This document shows positions 1-10,100 of a stretch of 64,000 nt of DNA, piece after piece. Source of the stretch: Gluconacetobacter azotocaptans (GTDB lineage: Bacteria > Pseudomonadota > Alphaproteobacteria > Acetobacterales > Acetobacteraceae); NCBI RefSeq assembly GCF_014174355.1, contig NZ_JABEQF010000006.1, positions 62,001-126,000 of the forward strand, in the 5' to 3' direction. Both the position numbers and the translations under genes were made by a program. Numbering within the stretch: the stretch's first letter is position 1; each line of letters opens with the position of its first letter. Below the pieces are notes generated by a model. The model was not told the DNA's origin. It searched no databases and was given only the letters and a program-made list of their open reading frames with translations.

Positions 1-409
1 TGTGACGAGACAGGAGCGACATGATCGGCAGATTCTCCCTGGATTTCCGATGCAGTTTTGAGCGACGGCGGCGTGATGCCGGACGGAGTTTCGAAGAAGC
101 CGTGGCTGTGGCCGGCTTTTCCGGTCTTCGGATCCGCAGCGGACGCCCTCCTTGCTGACGATATGTCCCATGATGATAGTGTGGGGCGAGAAAGGCAATG
201 GCGAAGTAAAGATGTCTTCCTTTGGCCAGATGTTCGGATCGAATCGTACATAATATGAACACAATTCCCGTAACATCGAGTTTCATTGGGAAAGAGACAT
301 TTTGCGCCTCGTCCGGCTCTTGCATCGACCGGAAAGAGCGCACTAGGTTTGTCGAAGGGGTGCGCCGTGCCTCGTGTGTTCCGATTGAGGTGTGGGGATA
401 ATCCTGGAA
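1..409. other. Left-edge region without a confident gene
   Basis: No reading frame here has convincing protein character. A minus-strand ATG at 22-20 begins MSLLSRH and runs off the window. It has a GGGAGA sequence about a dozen bases upstream, so it could be the start of a divergent gene outside the window, but seven codons are too few to judge. The rest is probably leader and promoter sequence for the lipoprotein gene that starts at 410. Confidence 0.3.
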
Positions 410-1009
410 ATGAACTGTCGCATTCTGTGTCTGCTCGTTGTTTCCTCGCTTTCTCTGGGTCTGGGTGGGTGCGGATATTTTGATTCACGGGCTGCTCACA
501 AGGCACAGATCACCATGATCGGAATGACGTCCTACGATCTTCAGGCGTGTGCCGGGATTCCATCCGCCACCAAGCAGCTCAATGACACGACCCAGGTCTT
601 CGTCTATACCGGAACGCATGCGCAGCCGAACTATGGAGGCTCGACGCTCATTCCGGTGGGCGACATCATAACGACGCTTTCGCAGTTCAGCGGTGGGGGC
701 GGGACGACCTGCACGGCTGTGATCCGCCTGGACCACGACCGGGTATCGGACGTGCATTATACGGGCGATAATGACGAAATGGTCGGAACGGACGGGATCT
801 GTTCCATTATCACCCGTGGGTGCGCCCGCCAGCCTGAAAGCACGATGAAGAGGTCTGCCGGAGGCCTGTTTGGTCCGGTTTCGGCGTTCCACCCGCCCGT
901 TACACCGAATCAGTCGACATCGAATACATATTCCTCGCAATCCGGAGGGGTCGTTCTCAATCCCGACAAAAAATCTCCGGACGCGGTCATTATCCCCCGG
1001 CCCCAGTGA
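410..1009 (+). CDS. Putative outer-membrane lipoprotein, BamE/SmpA-like
   Basis: This encodes a 199-residue predicted lipoprotein. The N-terminus has a short charged start, a hydrophobic stretch and a lipobox LGGC with the lipidated cysteine at residue 21. I chose the ATG at 410 over an in-frame GTG at 392 because it puts the signal peptide in the right place. The segment after the signal (GMTSYDLQACAGIP, then a QVFVYTG strand) resembles the BamE/SmpA/OmlA fold, in which a GMT-x-D helix is followed by a strand reading W/F-x-Y. The C-terminal third is low in complexity, rich in Ser, Pro and Asn, and looks unstructured. Family membership is inferred from a short motif only. The gene stands alone, so a role in envelope integrity is a guess. 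Confidence 0.7.
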   Translation: MNCRILCLLVVSSLSLGLGGCGYFDSRAAHKAQITMIGMTSYDLQACAGIPSATKQLNDTTQVFVYTGTHAQPNYGGSTLIPVGDIITTLSQFSGGGGTTCTAVIRLDHDRVSDVHYTGDNDEMVGTDGICSIITRGCARQPESTMKRSAGGLFGPVSAFHPPVTPNQSTSNTYSSQSGGVVLNPDKKSPDAVIIPRPQ

Positions 1010-1056
1010 AGGGCCGTCTGTAGAGGGACGGGGGCAGACCGGGGCCCTATCTTTCG

Positions 1057-1482
1057 TCAGCCATGCGGACGGTCGTCGTTCGACCGCTGAATGGCCGTAT
1101 CCTGGGCCTTGGTCGTGACCCAGTGCAGGGCGGCCTCGGCCTGGGGCACGCTCAGGGTGCCGGCGTCGACATCCAGGCCGATGCGCAAAGAGGCCATATC
1201 GACCTGCGCAATCAGGTCGTAATTGGCGCCGATCGCGTCCGGGTCATATCTGAAATGGGCCTGGGCGATGCAGCCGAACCGGTCGTATGCGGTTCCCTTC
1301 TTGAACGGATACCGTGCAAAACATCGGGAAACGGCCGCATGCGCGGCGCCCTTGCCGTGGTCGTCCGTACACGCGGCCGAGATGCGACATGGGCGGGATT
1401 TTTCATGGTTTTCGGTAATATTGTCGCCAGGTTCAGTGTTTTCTAAGAAATGTCGTCCCTGATGTCCGTCGCGATCCGGACG
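1057..1482 (-). pseudogene. Headless open frame, probable decayed gene
   Basis: The minus-strand frame is open from a TAG at 1485-1483 to a TGA at 1059-1057 (142 codons). It has normal protein character: a Cys-containing stretch, then RYPFKKGTAYDRFGC, a repeated YD pattern and an amphipathic C-terminal helix. However, there is no ATG, GTG or TTG in frame until an internal Met far into the sequence. The nearest upstream ATG (about 1406, MKNPAHV) is in another frame, so a single-base indel or loss of the N-terminal signal region would explain the structure. I do not recognise the family. The frame could also be chance in GC-rich DNA, but its composition argues against that. Confidence 0.4.
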
Positions 1483-1606
1483 CTATCAATGGTCCGCAGG
1501 CCGGTCGTCCCGAAAGGTGCCTGTGGTAAAAGAGATAGTGTCACGCACCAATCGTTCCGTATCCTTTTTCAAAAGCGGGGCATTGCGGTGCAAGGGCGTC
1601 GTGCGT

Positions 1607-2911
1607 TCACCCCCGCAGGCGGGACAGGCGGTCGGTCAGGCGGCCCTGGATGATTTTGGCGGTGACCCCCAGGGGCCAGGCGGCGTGGAAGGGGATGGGG
1701 CGGATGGGGCTGGGGGGCAGCAGGATGTCCTCGGTGGTGGCGCCCAGGGCGCGGCGGGCGATTTCGCGGCCCAGCAGGGTGGCCATGGCGACGCCGCGGC
1801 CGTTGTAGCCCACGCAGGCGATGATGCCCGGCATGGGTTCGTGCCAGTGCGGGTAATGGTCCAGCGTGACGGCGACATGGCCGTTCCAGCCGTGCGTCCA
1901 TTGCACGCCGTGCAGGAACGGCCACAGCGTCAGCGCGTGGCGTTGCAGGAAGGGGAAGGCGCCGGGGCCGGAACGCTCGGCCAGGGACGATCGGCCGCCG
2001 ATCAGCAGCCGGCCGGCGTCGTCGATCCGGTAATAGGTGGTGATCTCGCCCAGTTCGTACAGCACCTCGCGCGCCGCCAGGATGCGCGCGCGGATGTCGG
2101 GGGGCAGGGGGGCGGTGGCGACGATGGCGCTGGAGGCCGGCACCACCGTCCGGCGCAGGCGGTTCCACAGCCGGTCGGCATAGCCGTTGGTGGCGAAGAC
2201 CACGCGGTCGGCCCGCACCGCGCCGTTGCGGGTGCCGATGCGCCAGCACCCGTCGTCGCGGCGCAGCGACAGGGCGCGCGTGCCGCCGAAGATCTGCGCC
2301 CCGTGCCCGATGGCGGCCTGGGCCATGCCGCGCGCCAGGCCCAGCGGATTGACCTGCCCGCCGCGCCGGTCCAGCAGGGCGGCGCGATAGCGGCCGGTGC
2401 CGGTGCGGGCTGCGATGGCGGCATCGTCCAGCCACGCCACGTCGCCGCCGCGCGCGCGGCATTCGTCGGTTAGTTGCCGCAGGGCCGGGATCTGGTCGTC
2501 GCTGGTGGCCACGCGCAACGTGCCGCCGCGCGCGGCGGCGCAGGCGATGCCGTGGCGTTCGACAAGTTCAAAGACCAGATCGGGGGCGTTCCAGGCCGCG
2601 TGGGCCAGGCGCGCGCCGCGTTCGGGGCCGAAATCGCGCTCGACGTCCGAAGGCAGGGTCTTCAGGCCGGGGTTGACCTGCCCGCCGTTGCGGCCGGACG
2701 CGCCCCAGCCGGGGGCGTTGGCCTCCAGCACCGCCACCGCGTGCCCGGCCTCGGCCAGATGCAGCGCGGCCGACAGGCCGGTGAAACCGCCGCCGATCAG
2801 GGCGGTGCCCACCCGGATTTCGCCCGTCAGGGGCGGGGTGGGGACGGCGGGGCGGGCGGTTTCGGCGTACAGGCTGTCGGGCAGGGGCCGGCCTTCGGTG
2901 GGGTGGGTCAC
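1607..2911 (-). CDS. FAD-dependent amine/D-amino-acid oxidase family protein (DadA/PuuB-like)
   Basis: This is a 434-residue flavoprotein of the DAO fold. A dinucleotide-binding GGGFTG motif lies at residues 40-45, followed by the acidic residue ending the second strand (VLEAN) and the GASGRNGGQV signature typical of PuuB/DadA-type oxidases. The start is taken as the GTG at 2911, which overlaps the TGA of the upstream aldehyde dehydrogenase (GTGA); a longer frame from 2977 would sit inside that gene. The pairing suggests oxidative deamination of an amine (gamma-glutamylputrescine or similar) whose aldehyde product is then oxidised by the neighbour. No PuuA or PuuD gene lies beside it, so the substrate is uncertain. 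Confidence 0.85.
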   Translation of the reverse strand: MTHPTEGRPLPDSLYAETARPAVPTPPLTGEIRVGTALIGGGFTGLSAALHLAEAGHAVAVLEANAPGWGASGRNGGQVNPGLKTLPSDVERDFGPERGARLAHAAWNAPDLVFELVERHGIACAAARGGTLRVATSDDQIPALRQLTDECRARGGDVAWLDDAAIAARTGTGRYRAALLDRRGGQVNPLGLARGMAQAAIGHGAQIFGGTRALSLRRDDGCWRIGTRNGAVRADRVVFATNGYADRLWNRLRRTVVPASSAIVATAPLPPDIRARILAAREVLYELGEITTYYRIDDAGRLLIGGRSSLAERSGPGAFPFLQRHALTLWPFLHGVQWTHGWNGHVAVTLDHYPHWHEPMPGIIACVGYNGRGVAMATLLGREIARRALGATTEDILLPPSPIRPIPFHAAWPLGVTAKIIQGRLTDRLSRLRG

Positions 2912-4341
2912 GCTTCGGGTCCGTATCCCAGGATGGCCTTGATTTCCAGGAAGTCGGTCAGGCCGTATTCGCCGCATTCGCGCCCGTTGCCCGACTGCTT
3001 GTAGCCGCCGAAGGGGGCGGCGACGGTCCAGGCGGCGCCGTTGATGTTCACGTTGCCCGCCCGCAGCCGCCGTGCCACCGCCCGGGCGCGGGCCAGGTCG
3101 CCGGACTGTACATAGGCCGCCAGCCCGTAGGGGGTGTCGTTGGCGATGGCGATGGCGTCTTCCTCGTCGTCGTAGGCGATGATCGACAGCACGGGGCCGA
3201 AGATTTCCTCGCGCGCGATGGTCATGGCGGGGGTGACGTTGCCGAAGATGGTCGGGCGCACGTAATAGCCGACCGGCAGCCCCTCGGGCCGGCCGGGGCC
3301 GCCGGCCACCAGGGTGGCGCCCTCGTCGAGGCCGGCCTGGATCAGGGCCTGGATCTTGGCGAACTGCACGTCGCTGACCACCGGACCCAGGCGCGTGCCC
3401 GGGGCGTCCGGCGGGCCGACGATGAAGGGGGCCGCGGCCTCGGCGGCGATGGCCATCGCCTCGGCCATGCGCGCGCGGGGCACCAGCATGCGGGTGGGGG
3501 CGTCGCAGGACTGGCCGGAATTGCCGAAGCAGCCCGCCACCCCGCGCCGCACCGCGTCGGCGAGGTCGGCGTCGGGCAGGATGATGTTGGGCGATTTGCC
3601 GCCCAGTTCCTGATGCACGCGCTTGACGGTGTCGGCGGCCAGGCGGGCCACGATGGTGCCGGCGCGGGTCGAGCCGGTGAAGGACACCATCTCGATATCC
3701 CTGTGGCGGGCGATGGCCTCGCCGACCTCGGGCCCGTCGCCGTTCACCAGGTTATAGACGCCGGGCGGCACGCCGGCCTCGTCCAGGATCTCGGTGAAGA
3801 CCAGGCCGCTGAGCGGTGCGATCTCGCTGGGTTTCAACACCATGGTGCAGCCGGCCGCCAGCGCCGGGCCGACCTTGCAGGCGATCTGGTTCATCGGCCA
3901 GTTCCACGGCGTGATCAGCCCCACCACGCCCACGGGCTCGCGGGTGATCAGCATGTCGTCCACCTGCTGGTCGAACGTAAAGTCGCGCAGGGCGCGGATC
4001 ATCTGTTCCAGATGCGCCATGCCGGCCCAGGCCTGCGCGTCGCGGGCGAAGGGCAGCGGCGCCCCCATTTCCTGCGAGATGGCGGACGCCATGTCGTCCA
4101 TGCGGCGGCGATAGACGGTCAGGATCCGTTCCAGCAGGTCGATCCGCTCGGCCCGGGTCGAGACCGACCATGTTCCGAACGCCCGGCGCGCGGCGGCCAC
4201 GGCCAGATCGACATCGGCGGCGCTGCCCAGCGCGATGGTGGCGCAGGGGGCCTCGGTCGCCGGATTGATGACGTCGATCGTCCGGGGAACGGTGGGATCG
4301 ACCCATTTTCCGTCGATATACATCTGCAGGGCGTGGGCCAT
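2908..4341 (-). CDS. NAD(P)-dependent aldehyde dehydrogenase
   Basis: This is a full-length 477-residue aldehyde dehydrogenase. The oxyanion-hole asparagine is in PWNWP (Asn147), the cofactor lysine in LKPSE (Lys170), the general base in QELGGKSP (Glu245) and the nucleophile in NSGQSC (Cys279). The FGPVL and GYKQSGNGRE motifs near the C-terminus are also present. It oxidises an aldehyde to the acid in the cytosol. Its 3' end overlaps the start of the FAD oxidase by four bases, so the two are one translationally coupled operon with this gene first. PuuC or an aminobutyraldehyde dehydrogenase is a plausible specific role, but the substrate cannot be deduced. Confidence 0.92.
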   Translation of the reverse strand: MAHALQMYIDGKWVDPTVPRTIDVINPATEAPCATIALGSAADVDLAVAAARRAFGTWSVSTRAERIDLLERILTVYRRRMDDMASAISQEMGAPLPFARDAQAWAGMAHLEQMIRALRDFTFDQQVDDMLITREPVGVVGLITPWNWPMNQIACKVGPALAAGCTMVLKPSEIAPLSGLVFTEILDEAGVPPGVYNLVNGDGPEVGEAIARHRDIEMVSFTGSTRAGTIVARLAADTVKRVHQELGGKSPNIILPDADLADAVRRGVAGCFGNSGQSCDAPTRMLVPRARMAEAMAIAAEAAAPFIVGPPDAPGTRLGPVVSDVQFAKIQALIQAGLDEGATLVAGGPGRPEGLPVGYYVRPTIFGNVTPAMTIAREEIFGPVLSIIAYDDEEDAIAIANDTPYGLAAYVQSGDLARARAVARRLRAGNVNINGAAWTVAAPFGGYKQSGNGRECGEYGLTDFLEIKAILGYGPEA

Positions 4342-4421
4342 CGGGGGTCTCCGGTCAGGCGGGGCCTGCCGTCACAAGATCGCATGGCGACCGCAGGCTC
4401 CCGGTGTGTGGGTGCAGGCCG

Positions 4422-5459
4422 TCAGGCCTGGGACTGGCTCTGCGCGGGTGCGGGCGCGGGGGGCGGTTCCATGGGCGGCCAGAAGGCCTGGGCGATCTCG
4501 CCCTGCACCAGCCGCAGTTCGCGCTGTACCCAGTCGAGGAATTCGTGCAGGCCGCGCAGGATGATGTCCTTGACCGTCTGTTCGGCCAGGGTGGCGCGCA
4601 GTTCCTCGATCCGTTCGGCCGCCGCGTACCCGTGCTTCAGCCCGTAATCGGTGCGCAGGTGCCCCACCGCCCAGTGCAGCTGGCGCAGGCAGGTGGACAG
4701 CGACCGGGGGAAGCCGTCGTTCTTCAGCAGGAAGCCTGCGACGGTGCCGGGCGTCATCTCGCCCGGCACGACGCGGCGGAACGCATGGTAGGCGGCGGCC
4801 GAACGCAGCACGGCGGTCCACTGGCTGATATCGACCTCGGACCCCACCCCGGCCACGCTGGGCAGCAGCGTGTGGTATTTGATGTCGATCAGCCGCGTGA
4901 TCTGGTCGCCGCGTTCCAGGTTGCGCCCGATGAGGTAGAACAGCCACGCCTGGTCGCGATAGAACGTGCCTTCGGTAATGCCGTGATGGGTCTGGCATTC
5001 CTGTTTCAGCCGGGCGCACAGCGCCGACAGGTTGGACGAGCGGATGTCGGTGGTGCCCAGCGCCCGGACGGTGTTGGTGAAGATATTGAGCTGCGTCCAC
5101 ATCTCGGTCGAGATCAGGGGCCGCAGCGCGCGCGCGTTTTCCCGCGCCGCATGGGCGATCGAGGCGATGGAGTTGGGGTTTTCGCGGTCGGTGACGTAGA
5201 AGCCGACCACGCTTTCCTCGGTCGCGACCGCGTGGCGTGCGAAGAACCGCTCCTCGTCGGCATTGATCTGGATGATCGACTGCCAGCCGTTCACGGTGCT
5301 GCCCGAGCGGACGAAGGTCTCGGTCACGTCGATCAGGCGCGCGAGGTTCTCGATCCGCTCCATGTAGCGCGCCAGCCAGATGGTGCATTCGGCATAGCGC
5401 GACAGCAGGATGGGCATGGTCCCGTCGGCGGGCGGGGCATCGACGATGATCGGGTTCAT
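4422..5459 (-). CDS. Alpha-E domain protein (COG2307)
   Basis: This 345-residue helical protein belongs to the alpha-E family, recognised by its opening LLSRYAECTIWLARYMERIE and the inner YRDQAWLFYLIGRNLERGDQ segment. The family has no established activity. It is almost always encoded with circularly permuted ATP-grasp proteins and transglutaminases, as here. The ATG at 5459 overlaps the TGA of the upstream ATP-grasp gene (ATGA), so the two products are probably made in fixed ratio. The C-terminus ends in a Pro/Ala tail. A second alpha-E domain is fused to an ATP-grasp protein at 11834-14386, which suggests that the two proteins here work as a complex. Confidence 0.88.
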   Translation of the reverse strand: MNPIIVDAPPADGTMPILLSRYAECTIWLARYMERIENLARLIDVTETFVRSGSTVNGWQSIIQINADEERFFARHAVATEESVVGFYVTDRENPNSIASIAHAARENARALRPLISTEMWTQLNIFTNTVRALGTTDIRSSNLSALCARLKQECQTHHGITEGTFYRDQAWLFYLIGRNLERGDQITRLIDIKYHTLLPSVAGVGSEVDISQWTAVLRSAAAYHAFRRVVPGEMTPGTVAGFLLKNDGFPRSLSTCLRQLHWAVGHLRTDYGLKHGYAAAERIEELRATLAEQTVKDIILRGLHEFLDWVQRELRLVQGEIAQAFWPPMEPPPAPAPAQSQSQA

Positions 5460-6928
5460 GACGCCAGCACCCATGTATCCTTCGACCCCCCGCCCTGCGA
5501 GGAATTGACCACCAGAGATCCCTTGCGCAGGGCCACGCGCGACAGCCCGCCCGGCAGCACCCAGGTGGAGCGGCCCGTTACCGCGAACGGCCGCAGGTCC
5601 ACATGCCGGGCCTCGACCCCCGCGTCGCACAAAGTGGGGCAGACCGACAGGCTGATGACCGGCTGGCTGATGTAGTTGGCCGGGTCGGCCAGCAGCTTGA
5701 CGCGGAACTCGTCCAGTTCGGTCCGGGTGGCGTGCGGGCCGATGATCAGCCCGTATCCGCCGGATTCGCCCACCGGCTTGACCACCAGCTTGTCCAGGTT
5801 GGCCAGCGTGTAGGCCAGCCCCTCGGCCTCGGCGCAGATATGGGTGTCGACGTTCGACAGGATGGGTTCTTCCGACAGGTAATAGCGGATGATGCGCGGC
5901 ATGTAGGCGTAGACCGCCTTGTCGTCGGCCACGCCGGTGCCGATGGCGTTGGCGATGGTCACGTTGCCGCGCCGGTAGGCGTCCACCAGCCCGGGCACGC
6001 CCAGCATGCTGTCGGGGTTGAAGACCTGGGGGTCGAGAAAATCGTCGTTCAGGCGGCGGTAGATCGAATGGACCGGGCGCAGGCCCGCGACGGTGCGCAT
6101 GTAGACGCGGCCGCCTTCCACCACCAGGTCGCGCCCCTCGACCAGCGGCACGCCCATTTCGCGCGCCAGGAACACATGCTCGAAATAGGCCGAATTGTAG
6201 ATGCCGGGCGACAGCAGCACCACCTGCGGGTCCATGACCCCCTGGGGGGCGACCTCGGCCAGGGCATGACGCAGGCGCAGGCCGTACTCGTCGACCGGCA
6301 TGAGGTCCAGCCCCGCCGCCAGGTCCGGCATGACGCGCAGCATCATGTGCCGGTTCTCGATGACGTACGACACGCCCGAGGGGGTGCGCGCATTGTCTTC
6401 CAGCACCAGGAACCGGCCGTCGCCGTCGCGCACGATGTCGGTGCCGTTGATATGGACGTAGACCCCGCCGGGCACGTCCAGCCCCTCCATCTCGGGCCGG
6501 TAGTTGGGGTTGCCCAGCACCAGCTCGGCCGGGATGATCCCGTCCTTCAGGATGCGCTTCTCGTGGTAGATGTCCCACAGGAAATGGTTGATGGCGGTGA
6601 CCCGCTGGCGCACCCCGCGCTCGACATGGTCCCACTCGGCGGCGGTCAGGATATGCGGGATCAGGTCGAAGGGCAGGATGCGGTCGATCGCGTCGCGGTC
6701 GGTATAGACGGTGAAGGTGATGCCCAGGTTGTACAGCTCGGCCTCGGCCGCGCCGGCGCGCTGGCGCAGTTCGGGCAGGTCGAAGCGCGACAGGCGTTCG
6801 CGCACCAGGGCCAGGCTGTCGGGCGGGGCATCCTTGCGATTCATCAGCTCGCAGAAGAAATCCGGCGTGTCATAGGCGACGAACAAGCCGGCGCGCTGGG
6901 CCGTGCCCCGATCTGTCAGGTCACTCAT
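5456..6928 (-). CDS. Circularly permuted ATP-grasp (type 2) protein, COG2308
   Basis: This 490-residue protein matches the DUF404/DUF407 circularly permuted ATP-grasp family. The N-terminus has the FDLIPHI and W..IERG-like region, then LNxFLxDIY (NHFLWDIYHEKRIL), the LEDNARTPSGVSYV motif near residue 185 and a late KPVGESGGYGL segment that supplies ATP-grasp residues. The fold predicts ATP-dependent ligation of a carboxylate to an amine, so a peptide or amide ligase role is likely. The substrate is unknown. It is the first gene of a two-gene minus-strand operon with the alpha-E gene and is divergent from the large transglutaminase gene at 7155. Confidence 0.9.
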   Translation of the reverse strand: MSDLTDRGTAQRAGLFVAYDTPDFFCELMNRKDAPPDSLALVRERLSRFDLPELRQRAGAAEAELYNLGITFTVYTDRDAIDRILPFDLIPHILTAAEWDHVERGVRQRVTAINHFLWDIYHEKRILKDGIIPAELVLGNPNYRPEMEGLDVPGGVYVHINGTDIVRDGDGRFLVLEDNARTPSGVSYVIENRHMMLRVMPDLAAGLDLMPVDEYGLRLRHALAEVAPQGVMDPQVVLLSPGIYNSAYFEHVFLAREMGVPLVEGRDLVVEGGRVYMRTVAGLRPVHSIYRRLNDDFLDPQVFNPDSMLGVPGLVDAYRRGNVTIANAIGTGVADDKAVYAYMPRIIRYYLSEEPILSNVDTHICAEAEGLAYTLANLDKLVVKPVGESGGYGLIIGPHATRTELDEFRVKLLADPANYISQPVISLSVCPTLCDAGVEARHVDLRPFAVTGRSTWVLPGGLSRVALRKGSLVVNSSQGGGSKDTWVLAS

Positions 6929-7154
6929 ATCCTATGTCCCCCGTGCCGGACGGGGGATCAGGCGCGAAGGAGTCATGTCCACCCACCTGCTGGTCCGTTT
7001 ATTCCATTGCAGCCAAGCAAGAAATCGTCCGCTCGCCAAGGGCCAATCCGATGCAGAATCGTGATGTCCGATTTTCCCGGCCACCCCCTGTTCGTCCGCA
7101 TGCCATGTGGGGTAGCGTTCTGCGGGCGGAACACTTAAATCTTAAGGCCGATGC
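6929..7154. promoter_or_regulatory. Divergent promoter region of the ATP-grasp and transglutaminase operons
   Basis: These 226 bases separate two divergent operons of the same functional set and must hold promoters for both. I see no convincing sigma-70 hexamer pair. TAAGG just before the ATG at 7155 can serve as ribosome binding site. The arrangement favours joint control of both arms. Confidence 0.45.
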
Positions 7155-10100
7155 ATGACCCTGCACGTCGCGCTGACACATAGCACACGGTATCGTTACG
7201 ATCGTCCGGTGGCCCTGGGCCCGCAGACGGTCCGGCTGAGGCCCGCACCCCACGCCCGCACCCCGATCGTGTCCTATGCGCTGCGGATCGAACCCAAGCC
7301 GCATTTCATCAACTGGATGCAGGATCCGTCGGGCAATTATCAGGCGCGGATCGTCTTTCCCGAACCGGTGACGCATTTCGACGTCACGGTTGATCTGGTG
7401 GCTGACATGGCCACGATCAACCCGTTCGACTTCTTCCTCGAACCCCAGGCCGAGCAGTGGCCGTTCGCCTACGATCCGGTGCTGGCCGGCGAACTGGCGC
7501 CCTACCGCACGCGCGAGACGCCCGGCCCGCTGCTGCAGGCGCTGCTGGACGGTATCGACCGCACGCCGCGCCATACGGTGGACATGCTGGTGGCGCTGAA
7601 CCAGCAGGTGCAGGCGCGCATCGCCTATGTCGTGCGGATGGAGCCGGGCGTCTGGACGCCCGAGGAAACGCTGGAAAGCGGCACCGGGTCGTGCCGCGAC
7701 AGCGCGTGGCTGCTGGTGCAGATCCTGCGGCACCTGGGCTTCGCGGCGCGGTTCGTGTCGGGCTACCTGATTCAGCTGGTCGCGGACCAGAAGCCGCTGA
7801 CCGGCCCCGAAGGCCCCACCGAGGACTTCACCGACCTGCATGCCTGGGCCGAGGTCTACCTGCCCGGCGCGGGCTGGGTGGGGCTGGACGCCACGTCGGG
7901 CCTGCTGACCGGCGAGGGCCACATTCCGCTGGCCGCGACCCCGGAACCGGCGTCGGCCGCCGCGATTTCCGGCCTGATCGGAAAATGCGAGACCGAGTTC
8001 GATTTCGCCATGTCGGTCACCCGGGTCCTGGAGACGCCCCGGACCACCAGGCCCTACAGCGAGGCGCAGTGGCAGGCGATCCTGGCCGCCGGCCGCACGG
8101 TGGACGCCAGCCTGGACGCCGGCGGCGTGGACCTGACGATGGGGGGCGAGCCCACCTTCATCGCCGCCGACGACATGGACGCGGCGGAATGGAACACCGA
8201 CGCGCTGGGCCCGACCAAGCGCGCCTATGCCGGGCGGCTGCTGCGGCGGCTGATGCCGCCGTGGACCACAGGGGCGGCGATCCAGCACGTGCTGGGCAAG
8301 CATTACCCCGGCGAGCAGCTGCCGCGCTGGGCGCTGCTGTGCCACTGGCGCCGGGATGGCGAGCCGGTGTGGACCGACCCGTCGCTGCTGGCGTCCGACG
8401 ACGATTCCGACACCGCGACCGAGGCCGACGCCGCCGCCTTCTGCCGCGCGCTGGCCGAGCGGTTGCAGGTCGATCCCGGGCTGGTCAGTCCGGCCTACGA
8501 GGACATCCATTACTATCTGTGGCGCGAGCATCGCCTGCCGGCGAACGTGATCGTCGAGGATGCGAAGCTGCGCGACCCGCTGGAGCGCGACCGCCTGGCC
8601 CGCGTCTACGGCCACGGGCTGAACGTGCCGGTGGGCAGCGTGCTGCCGCTGCGCGTGGTGGAACGCGACGGCGTGCGGCGCTGGCAGTCCGGCCGGTGGT
8701 TCTTCCGCGGCGACCTGATGTTCCTGGTGCCGGGCGACGCGCCGGTGGGCTTCCGCCTGCCGCTGCAAAGCCTGCTGTGGGCCGACGAGGCCAGCATCGA
8801 CCACGATATGGAGCGCGACCCCTTCGCGCCCCGCATGCCCCTGCCGCCCCATCCGGGGCTGGCCCGCCGCACGGCCGGCCCGGCGACCAGCGCGCCCGAA
8901 TGGGCGGGCCAGGGCGTGCCGGGCCGGGCGGCGCCGGGCGGCGTCGCCTCGGGCGGCGACATGCCGGCCCTGTCCGACCTGCCGGCCCTGCCGCCCTATC
9001 CGGGCGGGGGCGCGGGGCGGATGTCGCTGGACCAGGCGATGCGCGGCCATCTGGTCGCCGTGGGGCAGCAGGACCCGGAACTGGTGCGCACCGCCCTGGC
9101 GGTGGAGGCGCGGGGCGGCATCCTGCATGTGTTCTTCCCGCCGCTGTACGCCGTCGAGGACTGGCTGGACCTGTGCGCGGCGGTCGAGGACACGGCCCGC
9201 GCCGCCGGGCGCAAGGTAGTGCTGGAAGGCTACCAGCCGCCGCGCGACCCGCGCCTGCTGAATTTCTCGATCACGCCCGACCCGGGGGTGATCGAGGTCA
9301 ACATCCACCCCGCCGCAAGCTGGGACGAGCACGTCACCCGCAGCGAGCAGCTGTACGACCAGGCGCGGCAGGTGGGGCTGATCGCCGAGAAATTCATGCT
9401 GGACGGCCGCCATGTCGGCACCGGTGGCGGCAACCATGTGGTGATGGGCGCGGCCCGCGCCGCCGACAGCCCGTTCCTGCGCCGGCCGGACCTGCTGAAG
9501 TCGCTGGTGGGCTTCTGGCACAACCACCCGTCGCTGTCCTATCTGTTCAGCGGCCTGTTCATCGGCCCGTCCTCGCAGCATCCCCGGGTGGACGAGGCGC
9601 GCGACGACAGCGTGGCGGAACTGGAAATCGCGTTTTCCCAGGTCCATCCCGACCGGCCGACGCCGCCCTGGCTGACCGACCGCCTGTTCCGCAACACCCT
9701 GGCGGACATGACGGGCAACACGCATCGCACGGAATTCTGCATCGACAAGCTCTATGCGCCGGAAAGCAGCACCGGGCGGCTGGGGCTGGTGGAATATCGC
9801 GCGTTCGAGATGCCGCCCCATCACCAGATGGCGGCGGCGCAGATGCTGCTGATGCGCGCGGCGGTGGCGGCGTTCTGGGCGCAGCCCTACGACCGGCGGC
9901 TGGTGCGCTGGGGCACGCGTCTGCATGACGATTTCATGCTGCCGCATTACGTCCGGCAGGATTTCGACGACGCGCTGGCCGAACTGCGCGCGCTGGGCGC
10001 GCCGCTGGACCCCGGCTGGTTCGCGCCGCACATGGATTTCCGCTTCCCCGAAATCGGGTCGGTATCCGTGCTGGGCATGACGCTGGACCTGCGGCATGCG

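Noticed and set aside
58-258. 66-codon plus-strand frame near the left edge
   Set aside because: No ribosome binding site, no family pattern and unremarkable composition.
5603-7138. 511-codon plus-strand frame over the ATP-grasp gene
   Set aside because: Asp/His/Gln/Val-rich shadow of the minus-strand gene without recognisable motifs.
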